From Euonymus europaeus (Eukaryota; Streptophyta; Magnoliopsida; Celastrales; Celastraceae): 64,000 bases of DNA. A model generated the notes under the pieces. That model ran no database searches, was not told the DNA's origin, and saw only the letters and a program-made list of their open reading frames with translations. Position 1 is the first letter of the stretch. Every line of letters begins with the position of its first letter. The stretch lies in the NCBI GenBank assembly GCA_963580455.1, contig OY756958.1, forward strand, positions 14,272,501 through 14,336,500, given 5' to 3'. Below, piece after piece: positions 22,158-34,400 of this stretch. Position numbers and translations under genes: made by a program.

Positions 22158-23728
22158 TGTCACGCCCCTCTCCTAGATAGGTGCAGATGAGCACCCATGA
22201 ATCCCAGAGACGTGACCGGCAGGAAACTCTTTCGTTCCCCGAATCGCATTTAAACTAAATATCTACCCAAACACTACATAAGTAGTCACATATATATATA
22301 TATATATATATCTCCAAGATAACTACAAAATCCAAAATCCAAAATCCCAAATACTGTCATAATGAAATGTAAGATACAAACCAGAGTCTACAGCGGAAAA
22401 TCCATGAAAATCGTAGAAACCGAATGTAAATACAAAGACACAAATATCCACCCAGCAGCCACACATCATATCTCACGCATCCCTGCACTGATCATCCACT
22501 CCGGCTATCTCACCTGAAAAATATGAGAATAAAAGGGATGAGCCACAAAGCTCAGTAGGGATATAGAGACAACATCGATATCAGAGTAAACAGAATATAC
22601 GATAGAGATATGATAATGGAAATGAACAGGAACTCAAATAGTGATACACTCCCGTACCACCGAACTCCAGTAAATCAGAGATAAAGTAAGAAAATCCGAA
22701 AGGTATATAAGTGAAAAAAGGAAACCATACAATGATACCATAATAGGGTAAAGAAACTCCGAACCCGTCATAAATATCCACAGTCAATCAATCTGTAGGG
22801 TAGACACCGAGTAGGCTCCACCACTACCATCCTCAAATACAACTCTCAAATCAATACTCAAACATAATCCAAATCAATACCAGTGAACAGTGTCACACCA
22901 ATAGACAAATAGGAGTCCGTCGAATACGGAACCCCCAGAACCTCAAATAAGAAGTAGGGCAGAATCCCTACCTGAAATGTCAACTATGATAATCCGTAGT
23001 ACGTCCGAAATCCCAATCAAAAATCCCCAAATCAACCTCCTGCATCAAAATACGGATACGTATACACGACAGTAAAAAATACAGAAAAGTCAACTAAGAG
23101 TCAACTCGGGTCAAACCTGGTCAACTCGGGTAAAAGTCAACCCGGTCAACTCGGGTCACCGGTGAACAGTGTCACCGCCACTGCCGTCGCCGGAGCTGAC
23201 GATTCCGGCTACCTTTTCCGGCAAACCTTATATCAAATTAAAGCTCTTAAGACGAACAATCCATTGGTACCTGTCTCGTTCCGAAACTCCTTCGGAATCG
23301 AGCTCGGAAGTCGTCGGAAATCGAAACTTTGTCGCCTGATTCCACCGCCTGTGGTGGTCCGATGACGACGATGGTGGTTGGGTTTTGTTCCTCTCTCCAC
23401 AAGCTTCGTTTCGACACCTCACTTGCCCCAATCGGACCACAAACACGAAAAACCCATTTCAAATTTCATTTTCTCTCTGTCCCTCGCGTATACTTTCTGT
23501 TCTTGCTGGAATATCTGGTATATGCCAGATTTTTCTGGTAAAATTACCATTTTGCCCTTATTTTCCTAATAACACTTAAACTTCCAAAATTCATAACAAA
23601 TCCAATTCAACTCCGATTAAGGTGATTCTTGCGCCAATATTTTTCTACAAATATGTAGTATTTATTAAAAATATCAAATTTGAAAAATTATTCTATTTGT
23701 TTTAAAATTTTGGGTTCGGGATATTACA
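22158..23728 (-). repeat. Tekay-type element, 3' LTR (left in window)
   Basis: 1571 bases, starting tgtcacgcccctctcc and ending gggatattaca. It contains about 300 bases (22880-23165) absent from the other LTR, and a longer TA microsatellite near 22289-22310. On the minus strand it begins TGTAATATCCCGAACCC, a common start for this lineage. Confidence 0.9.
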
Positions 23729-23740
23729 TCCTCCCCCCTA
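23729..23740 (-). promoter_or_regulatory. Polypurine tract of the Tekay-type element
   Basis: The minus strand reads TAGGGGGGAGGA immediately before the 3' LTR, the site where plus-strand DNA synthesis is primed in LTR retrotransposons. Confidence 0.85.
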
Positions 23741-23825
23741 GAAAACAATTTCGTCCTCGAAATTATATAAAGGGTAATTATTAAGTACTCAAGGGTAAAA
23801 TAATTAGTATAAATCAAAAGAATAC

Positions 23826-26800
23826 CTATGTCGTAAACAAGTCCGGATAGCGCTCCCGCATATCCGACTCCACCTCGCAAGTAGCCTCCTGAACTCCATA
23901 ATGCTGCCATAACACCTTAACCAAGGTTATGGTCTTCGAACGCAGTCTCCGTATCTGGCTATCCAAAATATGAACCGGACGTACCTCATAGGTAGCATCC
24001 TCTCCAATCTCCAGAGTCGACCAATCAATAATATGGGAGGGATCCCGATGATACCTCCGTAACATAGGAACATTAAACACACCATGAACTCCGGACAACT
24101 GTGGTGGCAATGCCAACCTATAAGCCAAACTCCCTACTCTCTCCAAGATCTCAAATGGCCCAATAAACCTGGGGGTCAACTTTCCTGATCTACCGAACCG
24201 TTGTATCCCTCGCTTCGGACTAACCTTGAGGAATACGTGATCACCCACCTGAAACTCTAGAGGTCTCCGCCTACGATCTGCATAACTCTTCTGACGTGAC
24301 TGAGCCGTCAGAAGTCGTCGTCTGATAATTGCCACAACCTCAGTGGTCTGCTGAATCAAATCTGGTCCCAACAGGGGTCTGTCCCCAACCCCCGACCAAC
24401 AAAGTGGCGACCTACATGGTCTACCATAAAGTGCCTCAAATGGCGCCATATGAATACTACTCCGATAAGAGTTGTTATACACAAACTCCACCAGTGGAAT
24501 ATGCGTCTCCCAATCACCCCTGAAATCCATAACACACGACCGAAGCATGTCCTCCAAAATCTGTATAGTCCTCTCACTCTGACCATCAGTCTGTGGGTGA
24601 AACGCTGTACTAAAACTCAACATCGTCCCCAGAGTGTCCTGAAAACTGCTCCAAAAGCGAGAAGTGAAACGAGGATCCCTATCGGATACAATGGACACAG
24701 GTACCCCATGTAGCCGTACGACCTCTCGAATGTAAAGTCTAGTAAGTGCCTCCACCGAGTCACTCTGCTGAATCGGTAAAAAGTGAGCAGTCTTCGTCAA
24801 TCTATCAACAACAACCCACACAGTATCATGTCTCCTCACAGTCCTCGGTAAACCCATCACAAAATCCATACACACATGCTCCCACTTCCACTCAAGCAAT
24901 GGAAGCGGCTGTAACAATCCAAGAGGTCTCCTATGCTCTGCCTTCACCTGCTGACAGGTGAGACATCTCAACACAGTCTGGGCCACATCTCTCTTCAGTC
25001 CGCTCCACCAATACTGTCTCCGTACATCTCGATACATCTTAGTAGCACCAGGCTGTATCGCGAACTGAGAATAGTGTGCCTCTCTAAATATCTCATCTCT
25101 CAACTCAACATCTTCTGGAACCACCAATCGACCTCTAAAATGAACTCCTCCATCAACACCTCGAATCCAACCATCCATATCCTCAATATCATCAAAAATC
25201 GCATCACCAAGCTGTGCATCCAACACCTTCTGTACTAGTGCTGTACGGCTCACCAAACTGCTCAGCGAACATCTATCACCCCTGTCACTAACATCTAATC
25301 GGTACTGCCCAATGGTGTCCACCAACTCAAACTCCCGCAGTGACAGTCGTGCCACTGCCAACTTCCTACTCAAGGCGTCAGCCACCACATTGGCCTTGCC
25401 TGGATGATACTGCAATGAGAAATCATACTCTTCAAGGTACTCCATCCATCTCCGCTGCCTCTAATTTAGATCCTTCTGTGTAAATAAGTGTCGTAAACTC
25501 CTGTGATCTGAAAACACCTCAAACCGCTCCCCATAAAGGTAATGTCTCCACCGCTTAAGTGCGAACACTATAGCAGCCAACTCCAAATCATGTACGGGAT
25601 AATTCCTCTCATGTGGCTTCAACAGTCGTGAAGCATACTCCACCACCCTCTCCTGCTGCATGAGCACACAACCTAACCCAATCCCTGAAGCATCACAATA
25701 TACATGGTAACCAATACCACTATCCGGAATGGTCGGGACTGGAGGTGATGTGAGTCGGGTCTTCAACTCCCAAAAAGCCTGCTCACATCTATCAGTCCAC
25801 ACGAAAGGAACACCCTTCCGCGTCAACTCAGTCATTGGTGCAGCAATCCATGAAAATCCCTCTATAAACCTCCTGTAGTAACCTGCTAATCCCAGGAAAC
25901 TACGAATCTCTCCCACTGTCCTCGGAGTCCTCCAATCCAACACAGCCTCCACCTTGGCAGGATCCACTGCCACTCCATCTCTGGATATCACATGCCCCAA
26001 GAATCTCACCTGAGTCGCGCAAAACTCGCACTTACTCAGCTTGGCATACAACTGATGCTCTCTGAGTGTCTGCAGAACAATCTCCAAATGCCCCCTATGC
26101 TCCTCCTTTGTGGCCGAGTACACCAATATATCATCGATGAAGATTATCACAAACTGGTCAAGATACTGTCTGAACACTCTATGCATCAAATCCATAAAAG
26201 CTGCTGGGGCATTGGTCAGCCCAAACGGCGTGACCAGAAACTCATAATGACCATATCGAGTATGAAATGCCGTCTTCGATATGTCCTCCTCCCAAATCCT
26301 CAACTGGTGATAACCTGACCTGAGATCAATCTTGGAGTAATATTGACTACCCCTCAATTGATCAAACAAATTATTTATCCTCGGTAACGGGTACTTATTC
26401 TTCACAGTCACCCTATTCAACTTCCTATAGTCCACACACATCCTCATCGATCCGTCCTTCTTCTTCATGAAGAGGACTGGAGCACCCCATGGTGAAGTAC
26501 TGGGTCTGATAAATCCTAGACCCTGTAACTCCCGCAACTGCCTATCCAACTCCCTCAACTCTGCTGGAGCCATCCTATACGGTGGAATAGAAATCGGGTC
26601 TGTACCCGGATATAACTCAATCACAAAATCAATCTCTCGCTGTGGTGATAATCCTGTTAACTCATCAGGAAATACATCCAAATACTACTCTACCACTGGC
26701 ACAGCCGTACTAGCCTCAATCTCCGATGTAGAAATCAAGCTCGCCACTAGACAGTCAGTATATCGTGGGTTGTCAAGAAAGTGTGAACATGTAACAACCC

Positions 26801-27255
26801 GCGACCCACAAAAACTAACTCGCCCAGATGGTAATGTGAGCGTGACCCTACGCTCTGTACAATCTATCACAGCATCATAGTCAGTCAACCAGTCCAATCC
26901 AAGTATCACATCGTAGTCAGTGAACACCATAACATATAAGTCCGCTCAGAACTCGTGATCAGCAAATCGAAAGATACAACCCCTACAAATGCCCCTCACC
27001 ATAGTACCTGACCCCCAACGGAGAATCCACTACCAATCTCCTATCCAAATCTGAAATCTCTAACCCCAATGCCTCAACGAAAGAGGTAGAAATAAACGAA
27101 TGCGTGTCACCGGTATCAAATAGAACACGAGCCCAAGAACTGAAAAGTAAAACTCTACCTCCAATGAAATCACGATCTGGTGTTGGCTCGGGTGCAACCG
27201 CATAAACTCTAGCTCTCTGGCCCTGCCTCTGTCGCTGCTGCTGCTGCTGTCTCAC
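23826..27255 (-). pseudogene. Tekay-type pol (protease-RT-RNase H-integrase-chromodomain), lightly damaged
   Basis: Minus-strand order: protease with VLFDTGDTHSFIS (the usual D-T-G-[AS]-[ST] loop with aspartate at the fourth position); RT with [20 protein letters not shown] and FIDDILVYS; RNase H with [15 protein letters not shown] and DHRSLRHL; integrase zinc-binding part (CLTCQQVKAEHRRPLG); core DFVMGLP, SDRDPRFTSRFW and TAFHPQTDGQSERTIQILED; GPY/F-type RFIGPFEILE; then a chromodomain-like end, HILDSQIRRLRSKTI and LVKVLWQHYGVQEATCEVE, where the usual TWE reads TCE. Lesions: TAG at 25461-25463 (Leu expected) and 26685-26687 (Glu expected), a TGA near 26950, and an extra G in a G-run at 27012-27016 that shifts the frame after the protease. 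The element encodes its own mobilisation enzymes and probably can no longer make them intact. Confidence 0.92.
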
Positions 27256-28733
27256 TGGTGGTGCTGAAGGTCTGGCCCCTCTGCCTGCTGGAGCCCTAGG
27301 TGCTGGTGCTGCAAGTGTTGGGGCTCCCTATCCTCTACCTGATGGTGTTGCACGTCTCCTCGGGCAATCCCTCTAGACATGTCCTGGTAGTCCACAGTAA
27401 AAACACAATGGGCTATCTGCCCTGGGATAGTCCAATATCCTGTGTCCAGTATGATCACACGCATAACAATACAATCCTGATATAGACCCATGTCCCTGTC
27501 GTAGACCCTGATGTCCCTACTGCGGACCCTGCTGTCATTGTCTCTGAGAACTCTACTACTGACTCGAACGGTCCTGCCTCCTGTCCTGGAATCTCTGCCC
27601 CTGATCCTGTCTGGGTCTCTGTCTCTGACCCTCAGTCCTCTGTCTACTACTGCTCCCTGAGGCAGAAGAAGTATCTCCGTACTTCCTCTTATGAAGCTCC
27701 CAATAATCCTTCGAATCAACCATGCTCCTCTCTATATCAAGTGCCCTGTAAATGCACTCCCGGTAAGTACAAACCATCATCCCTGCTAAACGCTCTGAAA
27801 TTCGGGGTTTCAGCCCGCGTTGAAATCTCAATATCTTCTTCTCCTCAGTGGCAATGTACTCCTCTCCATATCGACCAAGCTCCTCAAATCGTGCCTGATA
27901 CTATGACACCATCATATCTCTACTCTGAATCAGCTCCAGAAACTCCTTGGCCTTCGCAACGCGAATGGCCTAGGGAACATACTATGCTAGAAACAGTGTC
28001 TCAAACTCTGACCATGGCATCTCCATACTCTCTCTACCAATAGTCATACTCTCCCACCAAACATAAGCATCATCCTCTAAAAATGCTGAAGCCAATAAAG
28101 CTCTCCTCTGATCAGGTATCCTGAGCATCACCATCTGCCTCCTCAGCTGTCGCAACCAATCCTCGGCTGCCTTAGGATCTACCACTCCTCGATACACTAG
28201 AGGTCTCGTCTTCCTCAACTGAGCTAACTCAGTGCTGGAAGGGTCAACTGCTAGTGGTGCTTTCTGCGCTGGAACTATCTGACCTGCTCCTGACTGAATA
28301 ACCAGCGGTAGCTGAACAGGTGCACCGACTAACTCTGGTGTAACTGCTGGAACTGTCTGTCCCTGCATACCGATAATAGGCTGCGGTGTAATCTGTGAAG
28401 CTAAAGCAGCTACTGCCTGACCTATGGTCTGTATCATGCTCGTCATGTCTTTATACTGCTGCTGTAAAGTCTCTATCGCACCCTCCACACCTACGGTGCT
28501 GCCTGAGTCGATACCTGCTCTTGCTCCACTACCTGATCCTGAATAGCATGGCCGCGACCCCGTCCACGACCACGTGCTCTACCTCGACCGCACCCTCGAC
28601 CTCTAACAACTAGAACCTCCTCAGGTATCGGTAACTCGACCTCGTCAACGGTATCTGGAATCTCACCTATACCCCGCCCACGTCTACCATATCTGAAACG
28701 TAAACGTATAACTACATAAGTCAAATACCCCAA
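27252..28733 (-). pseudogene. Tekay-type gag, frameshifted
   Basis: The N-terminal part has Arg-Gly repeats (GRGRARGRGRGRGH) and ends early at a stop near 28491. The next frame continues ETLQQQYKDMTSMIQTIGQA and the retrotransposon gag domain (AEDWLRQLRRQMVMLRIP, WWESM, FETLFLA). After further stops it resumes with LRFQRGLKPRISERLAGM. A CCHC knuckle (CFYCGLPGHV...DCP, about 27370-27400) carries an in-frame stop. Several nonsense codons and at least one frameshift are present, so gag is more decayed than pol. Confidence 0.85.
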
Positions 28734-28837
28734 ACGTAAAAGAAAGAATAACTCACCAGATCAGCTGGGAAGCGCGTGATGTGTAGCTGGGGGAAAACAA
28801 AAGAACCGAATAACCTCCCAAAAACTATCTGACCATC

Positions 28838-28848
28838 CTCTGATACCA
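28838..28848 (-). promoter_or_regulatory. Primer binding site (initiator tRNA-Met type)
   Basis: The minus strand reads TGGTATCAGAG, three bases inside the 5' LTR. It is complementary to the 3' end of plant initiator tRNA-Met, the usual primer for this group. Confidence 0.9.
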
Positions 28849-28851
28849 AAC

Positions 28852-30123
28852 TGTCACGCCCCTCTCCCAGATAGGTGCAGATGAGCACCCATGAATCCCA
28901 AAGACGTGATCGGCAGGAAACTCTTCCGTTCCCTGAAACAGATTTAAACTAAATATCTACCCAAACACCACATAAGTAGTCTCATATATATATATCTCCA
29001 AGATAACTACAAAATCCAAAATCCCAAATACTGTCATAATGAAATGTAAGATACAAACTAGAGTCTACAGCAGAAAATCCATGAAAATCGTAGAAACCGA
29101 ATGTAAATACAAAGACACAAATATCCACCCAACAGCCACACATCACATCTCACGCATCCCTGCGCTGATCATCCACTCCGGCTATCTCACTTGAAAAATA
29201 TGAGAATAAAAGGGATGAGCCACAAAGCTCAGTAGGGAAATAGAGACAACATCGATATCAGAGTAAACAGAATATACGATAGAGATATGATAATGGAAAT
29301 GAACAGGAACTCAAATAGTGATACACTCCCGTACCACCGAACTCCAGTAAATCAGAGATAAAGTAAGAAAATACGAAAGGTATATAAGTACATAAAGGAA
29401 ACCATACATTGATACCACAATAGGGTAAAGAAACTCCGAACCCGTCATAATATCCACAGTCAATCAATCTGTAGGGTAGACACCGAGTAGGCTCCACCAC
29501 TACCATCCTCAAATACAACTCTCAAATCAATACTCAAATCAATACCGGTGAACAGTGTCACCGCCACTGCCGTCGTCGGAGCCGACGATTCCGGCGACCT
29601 TTTTCGGCGAACCATATATCAAATTAAAGCTCTTAAGACGAACAATCCATTAGTACCTGTCTCGTTCCGAAACTCCTTCGGAATCGACCGGGATAGACCT
29701 CGGAAGTCGTCGGAAATCGAAACTTTGTCGCCCGATTCCACCGTCTGTGGTGGTCCGATGACGACGATGGTGGTTCGGTTTTGTTCCTCTCTCCACAAGC
29801 TTCGTTTTGACACCTCACTTGCCCCAATCGGACCACAAACACGAAAATCCCATTTCAAATTTCATTTTCTCTCTCTCCCTCGCGTATACTGTCCGTTCTT
29901 GCTGGAATATCTGGTATATGCAAGATTTTCTGGTAAAATTATCATTTTGCCCTTATTTTCCTAATAACACTTAAACTTCCAAAATTCATAACAAATCCAA
30001 TTCAACTCCGATTAAGGTGATTCTTGCGCCAATATTTTTCTAAAAATATGTAGTATTTATTAAAAATATCAAATTTGAAAAATTATTATATTTGTTTTAA
30101 AATTTTGGGTTCGGGATATTACA
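28852..30123 (-). repeat. Tekay-type element, 5' LTR (right in window)
   Basis: 1272 bases, colinear with the left LTR except for a ~300-base deletion at a short direct repeat (gtgaacagtgtcac), a shorter TA run and scattered substitutions. The LTR pair has diverged by several percent by eye, so the insertion is not recent. Confidence 0.9.
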
Positions 30124-31187
30124 ATAGGTGATGAAACACACACAATCGGGTCATGCAACATCAAGAAATAACAAATATCTCATAGTAGGGTTCGTTTCCC
30201 CTTAGAAACAATTAAGGCGGAAACACAAACAAACGAACATTGAGAAATTGAAAAGGCTCTTTAAATAATGAGAACGAATGATAGAAGGAAAGGTTGGAAA
30301 TCCCCTACCTCATGTCGAGCAAATTCACCACAAACTCAAAATTACGTTCTCAGGGTTCCCGATTTGCCCAACCTAACAATGTGGTGAAACCGAACCCATT
30401 CACACATCAATTTACAACCAATAATGCGTAATAACATCAATTTAAATCACTAAATTTAGAAAACTTACTTTCTCTCTCTAGGGTTTCCTCCAAAAATCTC
30501 CAATCTCAACCCAAGCTCAAATCCACTCTAAATCATAAACCAATCTACATAAATATCCAAAATCATCGTATAATCAACATATCTCAAGCATAGAAACCAA
30601 TTCCAAAAGAATCTAACAAGATCTACAAAAACCTAACTTTTACTAAAAGTGAGAAAAACTTACCAAAACTCTTGAATCTTCTCTAAATCTCTAAAACCAA
30701 GCTTCAATCTCCAAGAATTCACCTCCAATAATCTTCTCTCTCTAGAATCGTCTCTCTCTCTCTCTCTAAAAGTCAGAACACACAGAAGAATAAATAAAAC
30801 AACCCCGTGTTTCAACATATGAAACACGGGTTGCGCCTAGGCGCCCTGGCCTAATGAATCATTCCCAAGCGCGCTACTATGGGCGCCATCCTGGGCGTGC
30901 AGAGTTTTCACGCCCAGGCGAGGTGCGCCTGGGCGCCCTCTGCGCCTACTCCACTTCCTCTCGCCCACTGGACTGGGCGCGCCCAGTCTAGTTCCTCCTC
31001 TTCTTTCCTCTTCTTGCCTAACACCCACTAGACTAGGCGCCCTGCAGTGCGCCCGGTCCAGTTTCTCTTTTCCTCTCCCTGCTGGTTTGCCACCTACTGG
31101 ACTAGGCGCCCAGGAGGTGCGCCTAGTCCAGTTCTGAATTATTGAACAACTCACCAATTTCCACCAAATTTGGGTCGGGGTTTCACA

Positions 31188-34100
31188 GGTAAGCACTATT
31201 TACTGTTGATTTATGTCGAAATTTAGTAGTATGGGCTTTATAGATTATTTCATTTCCAAAAGACTAAATTTTGTTCTCAATTAAAAAAAAACCGTTAAAA
31301 GCTTCTCTATGGAAAGAGTTAAGGAATTGCGAACCATCAAAGTTAGTCGGCGTACACTTTTTCTTGTTATTTTATAAGTATAGGCTCTGTAAATTGTTTC
31401 GTTGCCAAAAGACAAATTTTTGTTCCCAAATGAACAAAACCGTTAAAATCTCCTCCATGGAGAGAGTTCAGCAAATGTGAATCATCAAAGTTGGTTAGTG
31501 TACACTTTTTATTCGTATTGTATATCTAAATTTACAAGTATAGGCTCCGTATATTGTTTCGTTATCAAAAGACCAACTTTTGTTCCAAATTGTACAAAAC
31601 CTTGAAAAGATCTTCCATTGATAGAGTTGAGCAATTCATAACAATCAAAGTTGATTTATGTACACTTTTTATTGTTGCTTTATCTATGAATTTACTAATA
31701 TACTTCTTAGATTGTTTCGTTTGCCAAAAGACCAATTTTCATTCTCATTTGGGTAAAACTGTTAAAAGCTCCTTCATGGAGAGAGTTGAGGAATTTCGAT
31801 CCATGAAAATTACTCAGTGTACACTTTTTACCGTTATTTTATGTCAAATTTTATGAGTATAAGCTCTGTAGATTTTTTAATTACCAAAACACCAACTTTC
31901 ATTCCCAAATGGACAAAATCGTTCAAAGCTCGTCCATGGATAGAGTTGAGCAATTCCAAACCATCAATATTGGTCGTTATACACTTTTTATTGTTATTTT
32001 ATGTCAAATTTTATGAGTATATGCTCCGTAGATTGTTTCGCTGACCAACTTTCATTCTCAATTGGGCAAAATTGTTAAAAGCACCTCCATGAAGTGAGTT
32101 GAGAAATTTGAACCATTGAAGTTGGTCAGTGTACACTTTTAATTGTTATTTTATGTCAAATTTTATGAGTATATGCTCCGTAGATTGTTTCTTTACCAAA
32201 ACACAAACTTTTGTTCCCAAATGGACAAAACCGATAAAAACTCATCCATGGATAGAGTTGAACAATTCCAAACCATTCAAGTTGGTCGATGTAAAGTTTT
32301 TATTCTTATTTTATGTCAAATTTTACGAGTATAGACTTCGTAGATTGTTTTATTGTCAAAAGACAAATTTTCATTCCCAAATGGACAAAACCATTTAAAG
32401 CTCCATGGAGAGCGTTGAGCAATTTTGAACCTTCAAAGTTGCTAGATGTACACTTTTTATTGTTGTTTTATGCCCAAATTTACTGGTACAAGCTTCGTAG
32501 ATTATTTCGTTACCAAAGTACCAATTTTTGTTCTCATTTGGGCAAAACCGCTAAAAGCTCCTACATGGAGAGAGTTGAGTAATTTCAAACCATCAGAGTT
32601 GATCGGTGTATACTTTTATTGTTATTTTATGTCCAAATTTACAAGTATAGGTTTTGTTGCCAAAACACCAACTTTCGTTCCAAATTGTAAAAAACACTGA
32701 AAAGATCTTCCCAAAGAGAGTTAAGCAGTTTTGAACCGTGAAATTTGATCGGTGTTCACTTTTTGTTGTTGCTTTATGTCAAAATTTACTAATGTAGGTT
32801 TCTTAGATTATTTTGCTGCCAAAAGACCAACTTTCATTCTAAATTAGACAAAATTGTTAGTAGCTCCTACATATAGAGAGTTGACCAATTCCGAACTCTT
32901 GAAGTTGATCGTTGTACTTATTGTTGTTTTTTTATGTCGAATTTTACGAATATAGGCTATGTAGATTATTTTGTTGCCAAAAGATCAACTTTCGTTCTCA
33001 ATTGGACAAAAGCATTAAAATCTTCTCGATGGAGAGAGTTGAGCAATTTTGAACTATTTAAGTTGTTCGATATACACATTTTTTTGTTATTTTATATTTA
33101 ATTTTATGAAAATAGTCTGCATAGATTTTTGTTGTTGTCAAAAGACCAACTTTTACTCCCAAATGGACAAAATCGTTAAAAACTTATTCATGGAGAGAGT
33201 TGAGCAATTCTGAACCGTCAAAGTTTATAGGTGTACATTTTTTATTGTTGCTTTATGTCCAAATTTACTAGTATATTGCTTTATAGATTATTTCGTTGCC
33301 AAAATACCAACTTTCGTTTTTAATTGGGCAAAACTGTTAAAAGCTCCTACATAGAGAACGTTGAGTAATTTCAAACCATCAAAGTTGGTCGGTATACACT
33401 TTTATTGTTATTTTATGGCTAAATTTACAAGTATAGGATCTGTTGATTATTTCGTTGCGAAAAGACCAACTTGTGTTCCAAATTGTACAAAACATTGAAA
33501 AGATCTTCCCTAGAGAGAGTTGAGCTATTCCGAACCATCAAAGTTGGTCGGTTTACACTTTTTATTGTTATTTTATGTCAAATTTTATGAGTATAAGCTC
33601 CGTAAATGTTTTAATTATCAAAACACCAACTTTCATTCCCAAATGGACAAAATCGCTCAATGCTCGTTCATAGATAGAGTTGAGAAATTCAAAACCATCA
33701 ATATTGGTCGGTGTACTTTTTATTATTATTTTATATCGAATTTTATGAGTATAAGCTCCGTAGTTTGTTTCGTTGCCAAAAGAAAACCTTTCGTTCCCAA
33801 TTGGACAAACCTATGAAAAGCATCTTCAAGGAAAGAGTTGAGCAATTCCGAACCATCAAAGTTGATAGGTGTACAATTTTTATTGTTGCTTTATATCCAA
33901 ATTTACTAGTATAGGCTTGGTAGATTGTTTCGTTGACCAACTTTCGTTCTCAATTGGGCTAAATCATTAAAGCTCTTCCATGAAGTGACTTGAAATTTTT
34001 TGAATCATTAATGTTGGTCAATGTACACTTTTTATTATTATTTTATGTCAAATTTTATGAGTTTATGCTCCGTAGATTGTTTCTTTGCCAAAACACAAAC

Positions 34101-34215
34101 TTTCGTTCCCAAATGGACAAAATCGTTAAAAACTTCTCAATGGATAGAGTTGAGCAATTCCAAACCATTCAAGTTGGTCGATGTACAGTTTTTATTCTTA
34201 TTTTATGTCAAATTT
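31188..34215 (+). repeat. Diverged ~160-bp satellite, block 3
   Basis: About 19 monomers continuing block 2 after the inserted LTR, with the same two monomer forms and considerable divergence and small indels. It ends mid-monomer at caaatttta (34215), after which the sequence is unrelated. Open frames of 60-105 codons occur here by chance of monomer phase. Confidence 0.92.
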
Positions 34216-34400
34216 TAGACCAAATTGAGGTTCAAATTTTAAATTCGAAACACAGAAACGTCAAAATTACGAAATCAAAGAGTAGAAATGAAAACATGAA
34301 GTGGTAAAACAACATATGCAAATTAAAAAATAATGGATCAGCACTAACTTTGATAAAACTCGTAAAAGGGGAAGCAAAAAAAATCAATATATTTAAATGG
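34216..34400. other. Unassigned AT-rich sequence right of satellite block 3
   Basis: The satellite stops abruptly at 34215. No feature is recognised in this stretch. Confidence 0.35.

Larger units (their letters stand above)
22158..30123 (-). mobile_element. Tekay/Del-type Gypsy (chromovirus) element, almost complete
   Basis: A 7966-bp element with TG...CA LTRs, flanked by the 5-bp duplication ATAGG (22153-22157 and 30124-30128). It has both LTRs, a primer binding site, a polypurine tract, and gag and pol on the minus strand. Pol order is protease, RT, RNase H, integrase, then a C-terminal chromodomain-like region, which is the Gypsy chromovirus layout; the terminal HILD...LVKVLW pattern is typical of the Tekay/Del lineage. 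Coding damage is light: two TAG codons and a frameshift in pol, with more breaks in gag. It sits inside a solo LTR that sits inside satellite. Confidence 0.92.
21063..31187 (-). mobile_element. Solo LTR copy 2 (2.1 kb) split by a nested Tekay element
   Basis: Begins TGTGGCGCCCC at 21063 and ends GGGTTTCACA at 31187. It is flanked by the 5-bp direct repeat GGTAA (21058-21062 and 31188-31192). Joining the flanks restores a continuous satellite monomer. The LTR's own sequence is 21063-22157 and 30129-31187; the rest is the nested element plus one copy of its target duplication. No internal coding region of its own is present, so this is a solo LTR left by LTR-LTR recombination. It is the same family as 17243-19382. 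Confidence 0.9.

Noticed and set aside
24329..26880. Plus-strand open frames across the Tekay region
   Set aside because: Antisense shadows of the minus-strand pol, which has unmistakable RT and integrase motifs.
31271..34307. Open frames of up to 105 codons in satellite block 3
   Set aside because: Same explanation: satellite monomers read in one frame. No independent coding evidence.
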